64,000 nt of DNA, taken from NCBI RefSeq assembly GCF_029760955.1, contig NZ_CP121682.1, positions 1,550,001-1,614,000 on the forward strand. The letters run 5' to 3'. Position numbers and translations under genes: made by a program. The notes beneath the pieces are model-generated. The model did no database searches, was not told where the DNA came from, and saw only the letters and a program-made list of their open reading frames with translations. The stretch's first letter is position 1. Each line of letters begins with the position of its first letter. Below are positions 1-45,867 of this stretch, piece by piece. Source of the stretch: Streptomyces cathayae (lineage in GTDB: Bacteria > Actinomycetota > Actinomycetes > Streptomycetales > Streptomycetaceae).

Positions 1-35665
<35,665 letters not shown>

Positions 35666-35669
<4 letters not shown>

Positions 35670-38600
35670 CCAAGCCGGCGATCGAGGACGTGCTCCCGCT
35701 GTCACCGCTGCAGGAGGGGCTGCTGTTCCACGCACTGCTCGACGAGCAGGAGATGGACGTCTACACGGTGCAGCTGGTGCTGGAGCTGACCGGTCTGGTG
35801 GACACCGAGCGGATGACGGCCGCCGTCGCCGCGCTCGTCGCCCGGCACACCAGCCTGCGCGCCGGCTTCCGGCACGAGGGTCTGGAGCGCCCGGTGCAGG
35901 TGATCCGCAGCCGGGTCCGGCCGCCCTACCGGGAGGTCGACCTCGGCGGGCTGCCGCAGGACGAGCGGCCCGCCGCGCTGGAGAAGACGCTGGCCGAGGA
36001 CCGCGCGCGCCGCTTCGATCTGAACCGGCCGCCGCTGGTGCGCTTCACCCTGGTACGCCTCGGCGAGCGCGAGCACCGGCTCGTGGTGAGCAACCATCAC
36101 ATCCTGCTGGACGGCTGGTCCACACCGTTGCTGGTCAGCGAGCTCTTCACGCTGTACAGGCAGCACGGCGACGCGTCCGGTATGCCGCATGTCACGCCGT
36201 ACCGCGACTATCTGGCGTGGGTGGCCAAGCAGGACCGGGCGCAGAGCGAGCAGGCCTGGCGCGAGGTGCTCGGGGACGTCTGCGAGCCCACCCTGCTGGC
36301 CCCCGCGGACCCGTCCCGCCGGCCGGTCCGGCCGCGCCATCACACGCTGGACCTGTCCGAGGAGTTCACCTCGGCGCTGGCGGCGCGGACCCGCGGGAGC
36401 GGTCTGACGCTGAACACCGTTCTGCAGGGCGTGTGGGGGCTGCTGCTGGGCCGCCTCACCGGCCGGGACGACGTCGTCTTCGGCGGTACGGTCTCCGGGC
36501 GCCCGCCGGAGCTGCCCGGTGTGGAGCACATGATCGGACTGTTCATCAACACCCTGCCGGTCCGGGTCACCCTCGACCCCACCGAATCGCTGGCCGGACT
36601 CCTGGCCCGGCTGCAGAGGCAGCAGTCCGGCCTCATGAGCCACCAGCAGCTGAGCCTCACCGAAGTCCAGTCACTCGGCGGCTGGAAGGAGGGCGTCGGC
36701 GAGCTGTTCGACACCCTCACCGTGACGGAGAACTACCCGGTCGACCCGTCCGCGCTGGCGGCCGAGGACCCGGGTGACCCGGACGAGCTGCGGGTCACCG
36801 GGCTGGTGGGCGAGGACGCCAACCACTACCCGATGAGTCTCGCGGCCGTTCCCGGCCCCCGGCTGCACCTGCGGCTGAGCTACCGGCCCGACCTGTTCTC
36901 CGAGGAGACCGTGCGGCTGATGGGCGGCCGTCTGGAGGCACTGCTGCGGGCCGTGGTCGAGGACCCGGAGCAGGCCGTCGGCCGACTGGACGTCGTCTCC
37001 CCGCAGGAGCACCGGCGGCTGGTCGACGAATGGAGCCGCAGCGGCGACGGGCCGCGGGCCCGGACCTTCCCCGAACTGTTCGAGGAACAGGTCCGCAGCA
37101 CCCCGGACGCCGACGCCGTCGTCGCGCCGGGGGCCCTGCTCCGTTACGCCGAGCTGAACGAGCGGGCCAACCGGCTCGCCCGGCTGCTGGCCGCGCGCGG
37201 GGCCGGGCCGGAGAAGATCGTCGCCCTGCTGCTGCCCCGGTCGGTGGACATCGTGGTGGCGCAGCTCGCGGTGCTCAAGTCCGGGGCCGCCTACCTGCCG
37301 GTGGACCCGTCCTACCCGGCCGAGCGCATCGCGTTCATGCTCGAGGACACGGCGCCGGTGCTCGCCGTCACCGCCTCCGGTGTCACCCTGCCGCAGGGCA
37401 CGCCGCCGGCCGGACTCCCGGTGCTGCGGCTGGACGACCCGGCCGTCACCGGGGAACTGGCCGCGCTGCCGGCCCACGACCTGACCGACTCCGACCGCAC
37501 CGCCGCGCTGCTGCCCGGTCATCCCGCGTACGTCATCCACACCTCCGGTTCCACCGGCAGGCCCAAGGGTGTGCTGGTGCAGCACACCGGGCTGGCGGCC
37601 TTCTCCGCCGCGGTGGCCGAAGGGTTCGCCGTGGACGGCACGGCGCGGGTGCTCCAGTTCGCCTCGCCGAGTTTCGACGCCTCGGTGCTGGAGCTGTGCT
37701 CCGCGCTGCCGGCCGGGGCCGCGCTCGTGGTGCCACCTCCCGGCCCGCTCGCCGACGAGGCCCTCGCCGAGGTGTTGCGCGAGCAGCGGGTGACCCATGC
37801 CCTGGTGCCGCCGGCGGCGCTCGCCACCGTGCCCGTCGAAGGGCTGCCCGCCTTCCGCTCCCTGGTCGTCGGCGGCGATGCCACCGGCGCCGAACTCGTG
37901 GACCGTTGGGCGCCGGGCCGTCGCATGGTCAACGCCTACGGGCCGACCGAGGCCACCGTCGCGGCCACCCTCAGCGGGCCCCTGGCCGCGGGGGCCGGCA
38001 CCCCGCCCATCGGCCGACCGGTCCGCGGCACCAGGGTCTACGTGCTGGGCGGCACGCTGCGCCCCGTACCCGTCGGCGTACCGGGTGAGCTGTACGTGGC
38101 CGGGGACGGTCTGGCCCGTGGCTACCTGGGCCGTACGGCACTGACGGCCGAACGGTTCACCGCCTGCCCGTACGGCGGGCCCGGCGAGCGGATGTACCGC
38201 ACCGGGGACCTGGTGCGCTGGACCGACGACGGCGCCCTGGAGTACCTCGGCCGCGCCGACGACCAGGTGAAGGTCCGCGGCTTCCGGATCGAACTCGGCG
38301 AGATCGAGTCGGCACTCGCCGCGCTTCCCGGTGTCGGCCGTGCGGTGGCGGTGGTGCGGGAGAACGCCGAGGGCGACCGGATGATCGTGGCCTACGTCGT
38401 TGCGGCGGACCCGGCCGGACCGGCCGGCTGCCTGGAACCGGTCGCGCTGCGGGACGGTCTGGCCGACAGGCTCCCCGAGTACATGGTGCCCTCCGCGTTC
38501 GTGCGGCTGGACGAGGTTCCGCTGATGCCGAACGGAAAGCTGGACCGCAAGGCGCTGCCCGACCCCGAGTTCACCGGGGCCCTGGGCAGCGGTGCCCCCC

Positions 38601-39637
38601 GCACCCCCGAGGAGGAGGTGCTCTGCGGTCTGTTCGCCGAGGTGCTCTCGCTGCCCAGGGTCGGCGTCGACGACAACTTCTTCGATCTCGGCGGGCACTC
38701 GCTGCTCGCGACCCGGGTGATCAGCCGGGCGCGGGCCGCGTTCGGCGTGCGGCTCTCGGTGCGCAGCCTGCTGGAGAACCCGACCGTGGCCGCGCTGGCC
38801 GCCGAGCTCACCGCCGGTTCCGACCACGACCCGTTCGACGTGCTGCTGCCCCTGCGGCCCGGCGGCTCGAAGCCGGGCGTGTTCTGCCTGCACCCCGGAG
38901 CCGGTATCGGGTGGGGCTACTCGGGCCTGCTGCGGCACATCCCGGCCGACCACCCGATCTACGCGATCCAGGCTCGAGGGCTCGCCCGCGACGAGGAACT
39001 GCCCTCCTCCATCCAGGAGATGGCCGACGACTACCTCGACCGGATACGCGGCGTCCAGCCGTCCGGTCCCTACCACCTGGTGGGCTGGTCCCTCGGCGGA
39101 ATCCTCGCGCACATGATCGCCACCCGGCTCCAGGAGGCGGGCGAGCAGGTCGGGCTGCTGGCCGTGCTGGACACCGACCCGGACATCCCCGCCGAGGATC
39201 ACGAGGGTCTCGAGTACGACGAACAGGACGTGCTGGCCACGCTGTTGGACCTCAGCGGCCGGGCAGGGGACCGCGACCCGGCCGAGCCGCTGGTGTACGA
39301 GCAGGTGATGGAGGTCCTGCAGGCCGGGGACAGCGCTCTCGCCGGCCTGGAAAAGCGCCATATCGGCGCGCTCGCCCGTGTTGGCACCAACATGTCGAGG
39401 AGCATCATCCACGCCTACAGCCCTGGTCTACTGGGCATCGTCCGTGGCGATGTCATGCTGACCGTCGCAGGCCGGGACCATGCCTCCCCGCAGGCGATGG
39501 CCACGGCGTGGCGGCCCTTCGTGGAGGGGCGGGTCGACATCCAGGTCGTCGACTGCGGGCACAACGAGCTGACCCGGCCAGGGCCCATCGGCGAGATCGG
39601 CCGGGCCCTCGCAGCGCAGTTGCGTGAGCTCCGGTGA
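35666..39637 (+). CDS. Non-ribosomal peptide synthetase, terminal module with thioesterase
   Basis: Last synthetase, 1,323 residues: C (about 5-450), A (about 470-965), T (about 975-1050) and thioesterase (about 1060-1323). It adds the final residue and releases the peptide, by cyclisation or hydrolysis. GGAGG at 35656-35660 lies five bases before the ATG, which overlaps the previous stop. C is DCL-type ([22 protein letters not shown]), matching the E that ends module 9. A pocket residues D-A-L-L-V-G-A-V-A-K resemble the unassigned pocket of modules 3 and 6. The A3 core reads HTSGSTG with His in place of the usual Tyr. The thioesterase is type I with GWSLGG, nucleophile Ser1142 (codon 39089-39091). 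Thr1, Ser7 or Thr9 hydroxyls are possible acceptors if a depsipeptide ring forms. Confidence 0.95.
35680..38830 (+). other. NRPS module 10: C - A(unassigned, related to modules 3/6) - T
   Basis: DCL-type C accepts from the epimerised module 9. The A pocket differs from modules 3 and 6 only at position 299 (Val for Leu) and position 331 (Ala for Val), so a related hydrophobic residue is expected. T is [11 protein letters not shown]. No E domain, so the C-terminal residue should be L. Confidence 0.75.
38850..39634 (+). other. Thioesterase domain of the terminal synthetase
   Basis: Alpha/beta-hydrolase domain with [15 protein letters not shown] near its start and the GWSLGG nucleophile elbow (Ser1142). 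By family rule it takes the full-length peptide from the last carrier domain and cyclises or hydrolyses it. No separate type II thioesterase gene was seen nearby. Confidence 0.9.
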
Positions 39638-39698
39638 ACCGCCGGGGTACCACCGTACCGACGACCCGCCACAGCGCACCGACTTGGAGCATGCCCCT

Positions 39699-40970
39699 AT
39701 GACCAGCGCCACCGCGACGGCACTGGGCGGAGCCGACGTCGAGGACCGTGAGCTCGACAGCTTCGACCTGACCGATCCCCTGACCTATCAGACGACCGAC
39801 GTCCACGCCATGTGGCGCCGGTTCCGCACCGAGCGCCCGGTACACCGTCATCCGGCGACCGCGGCCGGACCCGAGTTCTGGGTCCTGTCCCGGTACGACG
39901 ACATCATGAAGGTGTACAAGGACGACGACGACTTCACCTCCGAGCGGGGGAACCTGCTGGTCACGCTGTTGCACGGCAGTGACTCCGCGGCGGGCAAGAT
40001 GCTCGCGGTCACCGACGGCCCCCGGCACGCGGCGATCCGCAAGCTGATGCTCAAGTCGTTCTCGCCGCGCGCCCTGCGGCACATCTCGGAGCAGGTCGTG
40101 CAGCGCACCCGCCTGCTCCTCAAGGGCGCGGTGGAGCGGGGCGAGGCGGACTTCGCGCGGGATGTCGCCGAGCACATCCCGATCGCCACCATCTGCGACC
40201 TGCTGGGCGTCCCCGAGTCGGACCGCGCCTTCCTGCTCGGCCTCAACAAGCAGGCACTCAGCTCCAGTACGGCCGACACCAGTGCCGAGGACTCCTGGCT
40301 CGCCCGCAACGAGATCCTCCTGTACTTCGGCGAGCTCGCCGAGGAGCGCAGGAAGAACCCGGTCGACGACGTCATCAGCGTGCTGGCCACCGGCCTGATC
40401 GACGGAAAGCCGCTCGACGAGGACGAGATCGTCCTGAACTGCTACAGCCTGATCATCGGCGGCGACGAGACCAGCCGGCTGTCGATGATCGGCGGGCTGC
40501 AGGCACTGATGCGTCACCCGGAGCAGTGGAACGCGCTGAAACAGGGCGAGGTCACGGTGGAAAGCGCGGTGGAAGAGGTGCTGCGCTGGACGACCCCGGG
40601 CATGCACTTCGGCCGCCGGGCGCTGCGGGACGTCGAGGTCGCGGGTCAGCGGATCGCCGCCGACGACATCGTCACCCTGTGGAACACCTCCGCCAACCGG
40701 GACGAGGGCGTCTTCGACGCCCCCGAGACGTTCGACCTGGCGCGCACCCCCAACAAGCACGTGTCGTTCGGCTACGGGCCGCATTTCTGTCTCGGTGCGT
40801 TCCTCGGCCGTGTCGAGATCAACGCCATGCTCGACGGACTGCGTACGGTGGCGGACCGCGTCGAGCCCAACGGCCCGGTGGAACCGGTGTTCTCCAACTT
40901 CCTCAGTGGTCTGGAGAGCCTGCCCGTCCGCTTCGAGGCGGACCGTGAAGGGCTCGCACAGTGGGACTGA
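39699..40970 (+). CDS. Cytochrome P450, probable peptide tailoring oxygenase
   Basis: Haem-thiolate monooxygenase of 423 residues, a usual length for soluble actinobacterial P450s. Visible motifs are the I-helix oxygen-binding GGDETSR, the K-helix EEVLR, and the haem loop FGYGPHFCLGAFLGR with its cysteine ligand. It sits 61 bases after the thioesterase in the same operon, so it probably hydroxylates or otherwise oxidises the peptide or a carrier-bound amino acid; Tyr and Phe side chains are plausible targets, but that is inference. Start ATG 39699 is chosen for GGAG at 39686-39689; a GTG at 39624 in the same frame would overlap the synthetase end and lacks a good site. The redox partners (ferredoxin and reductase) are not in the operon. 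Confidence 0.93.
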   Translation: MTSATATALGGADVEDRELDSFDLTDPLTYQTTDVHAMWRRFRTERPVHRHPATAAGPEFWVLSRYDDIMKVYKDDDDFTSERGNLLVTLLHGSDSAAGKMLAVTDGPRHAAIRKLMLKSFSPRALRHISEQVVQRTRLLLKGAVERGEADFARDVAEHIPIATICDLLGVPESDRAFLLGLNKQALSSSTADTSAEDSWLARNEILLYFGELAEERRKNPVDDVISVLATGLIDGKPLDEDEIVLNCYSLIIGGDETSRLSMIGGLQALMRHPEQWNALKQGEVTVESAVEEVLRWTTPGMHFGRRALRDVEVAGQRIAADDIVTLWNTSANRDEGVFDAPETFDLARTPNKHVSFGYGPHFCLGAFLGRVEINAMLDGLRTVADRVEPNGPVEPVFSNFLSGLESLPVRFEADREGLAQWD

Positions 40971-41019
40971 GGGCCGTTCGTTCCGCCCGCAGGTCCTGAT
41001 GAGAAGGAAGAGGAATCTG

Positions 41020-41604
41020 ATGTCGAAGGCACGAGCAGAGACCACCTCGGCGTCCGCGGTCCCGGTCTCCCGGTGGGAGCGGACCGTCGGGTACTGCGCT
41101 GTGGTCGCCGGGCTCGCCTACGCCCTGCCGCACCTGTGGTGGGGGCTGGGGATCATGTTCGCCTACCCCGACACCCCCGAGTCGGTGCCGGACGTGGCCT
41201 GGCAGCGCATGATCGCCTTCTGGGGCATGGGGGCGGCCGCCACGCTCGCCGCCCTCGCGACCACCGCTCTCTTCCGGCCCTGGGGGGACTTCTTCCCCCG
41301 GTGGCTCCGCATCGGGGCGGCCCTGACCGCCGGCACCGGGCTCACCCTGTGGGGACTCGGCTACGGCTACCTGCGGTTCTTCGTCGCCGTGGGCAGGGTC
41401 GAGCCGAGCGCGGAAGTGGCCGCCTCCTTCGGGCCCTGGAACTTCTACTGGTATCCCGTGTTCTTCGTCTGGGGCGTTTCGCTGGCGCTCGCCGGTCTCC
41501 ATCTGCGCCACCGCCCCCGCCGCCCCGCCGCCCCCGGGACCGACGTCCCGCAGCCGGACGGACCGGCCCGGAGGGCACCGTCAACCACCGAGGTGAACTC
41601 GTGA
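41020..41604 (+). CDS. Small four-helix membrane protein
   Basis: 194 residues with about four hydrophobic segments (roughly residues 20-45, 62-84, 95-118 and 138-160) and a charged, proline-rich C-terminal tail. It looks like the small DUF3995-type membrane proteins, though that match is weak by eye. The ATG at 41020 follows an AGGAAGAGGA stretch; an in-frame ATG at 40999 would add seven residues. It lies between the P450 and the exporter, and its stop overlaps the GTG of the ABC ATPase, so it is co-translated with the transporter and may assist export or self-protection. No catalytic motif is visible. Confidence 0.8.
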   Translation: MSKARAETTSASAVPVSRWERTVGYCAVVAGLAYALPHLWWGLGIMFAYPDTPESVPDVAWQRMIAFWGMGAAATLAALATTALFRPWGDFFPRWLRIGAALTAGTGLTLWGLGYGYLRFFVAVGRVEPSAEVAASFGPWNFYWYPVFFVWGVSLALAGLHLRHRPRRPAAPGTDVPQPDGPARRAPSTTEVNS

Positions 41605-42557
41605 CGAACGCCATCGAGGCCGAAGGCCTCCGCAAGAGTTACAAGGGGCACGAGGCACTGAGCGGGGTGTCCCTCTCCGTGCCCGAGGGAACGGTCCTCG
41701 GACTGCTCGGCCCCAACGGTGCGGGCAAGACCACCACCGTCCGTATCCTGGCCACTCTGCTCCGGCCCGAGGAGGGCCGCGCGACGGTGGCCGGATTCGA
41801 CGCCCTCAGACAGCCCAAGGAGGTACGCCGCCGGATCGGCCTCACCGGCCAGTACGCGGCCCTCGACGAACGGCTCACCGGCCGCGAGAACCTGCGGCTC
41901 ATCGGCACTCTGCTCCACCTGGGCAAGGGCCCCTCGCGCCGGAGGGCGGACGAGTTGCTGGAGCGGTTCGAGCTCTCCGAGGCCGCCGACCGGGTGGTAC
42001 GGACCTACTCCGGCGGCATGCGTCGGCGACTGGACCTGGCGGCCAGCCTGATGGTCGACCCGCCGGTCCTCTTTCTCGACGAGCCGACCACCGGACTCGA
42101 CCCCAGCAGCCGGCTCGTGCTGTGGGGGATGATCCGGGAGCAGGTGGCCAAGGGCGTCACCGTCCTGCTGACCACCCAGTACCTGGAGGAGGCCGACCAG
42201 CTCGCCGACCGCATCGTGGTGATCGACTCCGGCAAGGTGATCGCCGACGGCACCGCCGACCAGCTGAAGCAGAAGGTCGGCAACGAGCGCCTCGAGGTCG
42301 CCGCGGTCGCCGCCGAGGACACCTCCCGGGTGGTGGCCGCGATCGGTGCCCGGCTCGCGACCAGCCCGTCGGTGGCCGAGGACGGCCGCACCGTGTCGGT
42401 GCCGTTGCCCAACGGCATCGGCGGTGTCGCCGCCGCGGCAGCAGCGGTCGAGGAACTCGGCGTCGACATAGCGGAGTTCGCCGTTCGGCGCCCTTCGCTC
42501 GACGATGTTTTCATGACGCTGACCGGCCAGACGGCCAAGGAGAGGGATTCGGCGTGA
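41601..42557 (+). CDS. ABC transporter ATP-binding protein (DrrA-like)
   Basis: Cytoplasmic ATPase of 318 residues that would power an efflux pump. Walker A GPNGAGKTTT, signature YSGGMRRRLDLA, Walker B LFLDEPTTGLD and the H-loop region (here TTQYLEEAD) are all present. The C-terminal extension after the ATPase core is typical of the daunorubicin-resistance DrrA family. The GTG start overlaps the previous stop by four bases and the next gene starts inside its stop (GTGA), so the pair is translationally coupled. Its place at the end of the peptide operon points to export of, and resistance to, the product. Confidence 0.93.
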   Translation: MTNAIEAEGLRKSYKGHEALSGVSLSVPEGTVLGLLGPNGAGKTTTVRILATLLRPEEGRATVAGFDALRQPKEVRRRIGLTGQYAALDERLTGRENLRLIGTLLHLGKGPSRRRADELLERFELSEAADRVVRTYSGGMRRRLDLAASLMVDPPVLFLDEPTTGLDPSSRLVLWGMIREQVAKGVTVLLTTQYLEEADQLADRIVVIDSGKVIADGTADQLKQKVGNERLEVAAVAAEDTSRVVAAIGARLATSPSVAEDGRTVSVPLPNGIGGVAAAAAAVEELGVDIAEFAVRRPSLDDVFMTLTGQTAKERDSA

Positions 42558-43342
42558 CCGAGACACTGAGTGACGTACGGGCGTTGGTGGGCCGCCACTT
42601 CCGGCACATCTACCGCATACCCGAGCAGCTGATCAGCGTCACCATCATGCCGATCGCCTTCGTGCTGATCTTCGGCATGCTGTTCGGCAGCGCCATGACG
42701 GTGGAGGGCGGCAGCTACCAGGAATACATCATGGCGGGCATCTTCATCCAGGTGATGATGGCCAACATCTCCCAGACGGCCCTGGGCGTCGTCGGGGACC
42801 TGAGCAACGGCCTGGTGGACCGCTTCCGTTCACTGCCGATCTCCCGCTCCGCGGTACTGATCGGCCGTACCACGGCGGACATGGCGCTCGCCGCCTGGTC
42901 CTGCGTCCTGATGGCCGGTGTCGGCTATCTCATCGGCTGGCGCATCCACAACGGACTGCCCAAGGCCCTCGCGGCGTTCGGGCTGCTGCTCCTGCTCGGC
43001 TTCGCCATGTCGTGGCTGGGCGCACTGCTCGGTCTGGCGCTGCGCAGCACCGAATCGGTCAACGCCCTGGCGTTCATGGCGATGATGCCGCTGGTGTTCC
43101 TGTCCAACGCGTTCGTCCCGCCCGACGGGCTGCCGACATGGCTGAGGGTCGTCGCCGAATGGAACCCGGTCAGCATGGTGGTCACCGCCTGCCGGCAGCT
43201 CTTCGGCAACCCCACCGTGGGCGTCGGCACGGGGCTGCCGGCCGAGCACCCCATCGCGATGTCGCTGCTCCTGATCGGTGTCATCCTCGCCGTGGTCGTC
43301 CCGCTGTCGGGCCGCGCCTACAGCACGGCGACCGCCCGCTGA
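42554..43342 (+). CDS. ABC-2 type transporter permease (DrrB-like)
   Basis: Membrane partner of the ATPase just upstream, 262 residues with about six membrane spans, the usual size for the DrrB/ABC-2 family. The central GLVDRFRSLPISR stretch is the characteristic cytoplasmic loop of this family. GTG start overlaps the ATPase stop. It is the last gene before two strong hairpins, so it marks the 3' end of the synthetase operon. Confidence 0.92.
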   Translation: MTETLSDVRALVGRHFRHIYRIPEQLISVTIMPIAFVLIFGMLFGSAMTVEGGSYQEYIMAGIFIQVMMANISQTALGVVGDLSNGLVDRFRSLPISRSAVLIGRTTADMALAAWSCVLMAGVGYLIGWRIHNGLPKALAAFGLLLLLGFAMSWLGALLGLALRSTESVNALAFMAMMPLVFLSNAFVPPDGLPTWLRVVAEWNPVSMVVTACRQLFGNPTVGVGTGLPAEHPIAMSLLLIGVILAVVVPLSGRAYSTATAR

Positions 43343-43395
43343 GGGCGGCCGTCCCGTACGCCGGAGGGCTCGTTCGCGTGCTCGCCGGAGCAGTT

Positions 43396-43443
43396 CACGC
43401 GACTACGCCCGGCTGGGGTCTCCCAGCCGGGCGTAGTCGCGTG
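43396..43443. terminator. Perfect 22-bp hairpin after the synthetase operon
   Basis: Arms 43396-43417 and 43422-43443 are exact complements around a four-base loop (GTCT). No U-tract follows, as is common in Streptomyces. It lies 53 bases after the permease stop and between convergent genes, so it should stop transcription from the synthetase side and perhaps from both. Confidence 0.88.
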
Positions 43444-43494
43444 GGCGGCCGTTCGGGTTCGGCGGCGCCGGCGCCGAGGAGGGCGCGGGTGAAG

Positions 43495-43534
43495 GCCCAG
43501 GGCGCCGGTTCCTTCCGGAACCGGCGCCCTGGGC
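43495..43534. terminator. Perfect 18-bp hairpin, second of a tandem pair
   Basis: Arms 43495-43512 and 43517-43534 pair perfectly around TTCC. With the hairpin at 43396 it makes a double barrier between the convergent permease and kinase-like genes. The rest of 43343-43776 holds no gene I can support. Confidence 0.83.
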
Positions 43535-43776
43535 TTGGGGTGCTCGGCAGACGCCTCGTGGACCACGTGCCGCTCCGACCCGGCCGGGAACACCTCCCGC
43601 GGGACATGACACATCTGCCGCGGGTTCCGCTCCTTGTCCGGCATCGCCGGGACGGCGTCCCGGCGGTACCGGTTCGAACCGAGCCCGCAGGGCTCGTAGC
43701 GGGAGCGGCGGCCGTCGTCACGGCCCTGAACCGGGGCCCGTCGGTATCGGGGCCCGTCGGCGCCGGACGGCCCGGG

Positions 43777-45867
43777 TCAGCGGCGGCCGCGGGAGAGCGT
43801 GAACAGCACCCGTAGCGTCAGCACCGAGGCGACGAGGAGCATATTGCACCCGAGCACCTCGAACAGTCCGACCGACGGGGTGATCTCCGGCCCGCCGGGC
43901 GTCCGCAGCAGCATCACCCCGACCACCCCGGCCGCACCGCCGCTGAAGGCCAGCAGTACGTCGTGGACGATGCCACGGACGAAGTCCCGGTCACGTTCGT
44001 CGGCCAGCACCCGGACGTTCACGTTCAGCCGTCCCTGCTCCAGGATCTCCGTGATGCGGTCCACCCGGCGCGGCAGCCGGCGCAGGACCGGCAGCAGCGT
44101 GAGCATCTCGTCCGCGGCCGCCCGTCCGAGGCTCCCCGGGGCCAGCTTCCGCCGGGCCTGGGAGGTCGCGAACCGGCGGGCCTCGGCGATGATGTCGTAG
44201 TCGGGGACCAGCCGGCCGAGGGACGCCTCCAGCGTCGACAGGGAACGGAACACGGCTGCGATCTCGCCGGGCACGACGAGTCCGTACTTGGTCACCAGCA
44301 GGAACAGCGCGGCGAACATGTCCCGGTCCGGCCGGCTCCCCGGAAGCAGGTGCCGGGCCATGAACCGGCCCAGGTCACGGGCCAGCCGGTTCTCGTCGGC
44401 CGGTTCCGGCCGGTGCTCCACCAGCTCCAGCAGCGCGTCGCAGAGGGCCTGCTGGTCGTTGCGGTGGATCGCGACCAGCAGGTCGCGCAGCGCCGAACGC
44501 AGCACCCGGTCGATACGACCGGCGCAGCCGAAGTCCAGCAGTCCCGGTCGTCCGTCGTCCAGCAGCATGATGTTGCCCGGGTGCGGATCGGCGTGGAAGA
44601 CGCCGTCCGACATGATCTGCGCGAGAACACAGTCCAACAGGGCTCCGGCGAGCACCGTCCGGTCGAGTCCGCGGGCGTCGGCGTACTCGGCGGCCCTGTC
44701 GAGCGTCTTCCCGTCCAGCCACTCCACCACCAGCACGCGGGCGGTGGTCAGACCGTCGTGGACGGCGGGGATCTTCACTGCCGGGCGCGGGGCCGGATCT
44801 TCCGACGGGTGCTGTCCCGCATCGGCCCCCCGTGCGGCGGCGACCTCCCGGGTGTTGCGGGCCTCGGTGCGGAAGTCGAGTTCCTCCCGGAGGGAGGCGG
44901 CGAAGCCCCGGGCCAGTCCGGTGACTCCGACGGAACGGCCCCACGCGGTGCGTTCGTCGGCCCTCCGGGCGAGCCACAGAAGGATGTCCAGGTCGCGTTC
45001 CACCACCTGGCGGGCCCGGGGGCGCTGCACCTTGACGGCGACCGCCCGGCCGTCCCGCAGCCTCGCCCGGTGCACCTGGGCGACGGAGCCGGCCGCCAGC
45101 GGCACGGTGTCGAACTCGGCGAACACCTCGCCCGGTGGGGCTCCGAGGTCCTCGGTGAGCGCCTGTTCGATGTCGTCCCAGTGCTCGGCGGCCGCCGAGC
45201 ACTGGAGCAGGCTCAGTTCGTCGATGAACTCGGCGGGCAGCAGGTCGTAGCGGGTGGAGAGCATCTGGCCGAGTTTGACGAAGGTGGTGCCCGCCTCCTC
45301 CAGGGCCATCCGCAGGGCACGGGCGTGCTCCGTCCGGGTGGCGCCCGTCGCCGGGCGGGTCAGGCCGGACAGCCGCGGGAGGCGGCCCAGCCCGTGCCGG
45401 AGGGCGATCCTGCTGAGCTCGGTGAAGCGCTGGGTGCGCGCCACCCGGCGCTTCACCGAGCGGGGCCAGCGGACGATGCCGCCGACCGACCCGCTGGGCA
45501 CCACCGCCTCGGACAGGGCCAGGAAGATCATGGCGGCCAGCAGGGCGCAGCCCACCTGGACGGTCCCCAGCACGGGGCCCGCCGCGGCGGGCCCCATCGC
45601 GGAACTCACCAGTCCGATGGTGAGCAGCCCGGTGCATCCGGTGAGCAGGGAACGCAGCACGCCGATCCGCAGACCGAGCAGTCTGCGCGCCCCGAAACCG
45701 AGTATCACCAGACCGAGGGCGATGGTGCCCACAGCGGTCAGGACGACGACGAACGCGGTCAACGTGAGGAGGTCACGTCGTGGCCGGCTCGGGTGCCGAC
45801 GTCGGCACGGCCTCGTCGCTCTCCGCCGGTTCCCGACGGTCGCGACCCGGCCACCAGGCCCGTTCAC
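43777..45867 (-). CDS. UbiB/AarF/ABC1-family atypical kinase homologue, membrane-anchored
   Basis: Member of the UbiB family, whose studied members support isoprenoid quinone synthesis or lipid handling through an atypical kinase or ATPase fold. Visible marks are KLGQ in the N-terminal extension, the Ala-rich nucleotide loop AAGSVAQVH, the AVKVQRP lysine, FHADPHPGN in the catalytic loop and LLDFG for metal binding. Three or so hydrophobic segments lie before the kinase core and two at the C-terminus. The length (696 residues from the GTG at 45867) is at the long end for the family. That start overlaps the MmpL gene by 95 bases and has no clear ribosome site; a start nearer 45727-45770 is possible. 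It follows the MmpL gene directly, so the two are probably one transcript. Confidence 0.88.
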   Translation of the reverse strand: MNGPGGRVATVGNRRRATRPCRRRHPSRPRRDLLTLTAFVVVLTAVGTIALGLVILGFGARRLLGLRIGVLRSLLTGCTGLLTIGLVSSAMGPAAAGPVLGTVQVGCALLAAMIFLALSEAVVPSGSVGGIVRWPRSVKRRVARTQRFTELSRIALRHGLGRLPRLSGLTRPATGATRTEHARALRMALEEAGTTFVKLGQMLSTRYDLLPAEFIDELSLLQCSAAAEHWDDIEQALTEDLGAPPGEVFAEFDTVPLAAGSVAQVHRARLRDGRAVAVKVQRPRARQVVERDLDILLWLARRADERTAWGRSVGVTGLARGFAASLREELDFRTEARNTREVAAARGADAGQHPSEDPAPRPAVKIPAVHDGLTTARVLVVEWLDGKTLDRAAEYADARGLDRTVLAGALLDCVLAQIMSDGVFHADPHPGNIMLLDDGRPGLLDFGCAGRIDRVLRSALRDLLVAIHRNDQQALCDALLELVEHRPEPADENRLARDLGRFMARHLLPGSRPDRDMFAALFLLVTKYGLVVPGEIAAVFRSLSTLEASLGRLVPDYDIIAEARRFATSQARRKLAPGSLGRAAADEMLTLLPVLRRLPRRVDRITEILEQGRLNVNVRVLADERDRDFVRGIVHDVLLAFSGGAAGVVGVMLLRTPGGPEITPSVGLFEVLGCNMLLVASVLTLRVLFTLSRGRR

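Noticed and set aside
39624..39698. Upstream GTG start for the P450
   Set aside because: It would overlap the synthetase stop and lacks a good ribosome site, whereas ATG 39699 has GGAG nine bases upstream.
43777..45867. Aminoglycoside-type phosphotransferase as a resistance gene
   Set aside because: The KxGQ and Ala-rich loop are UbiB-family features not found in antibiotic phosphotransferases.
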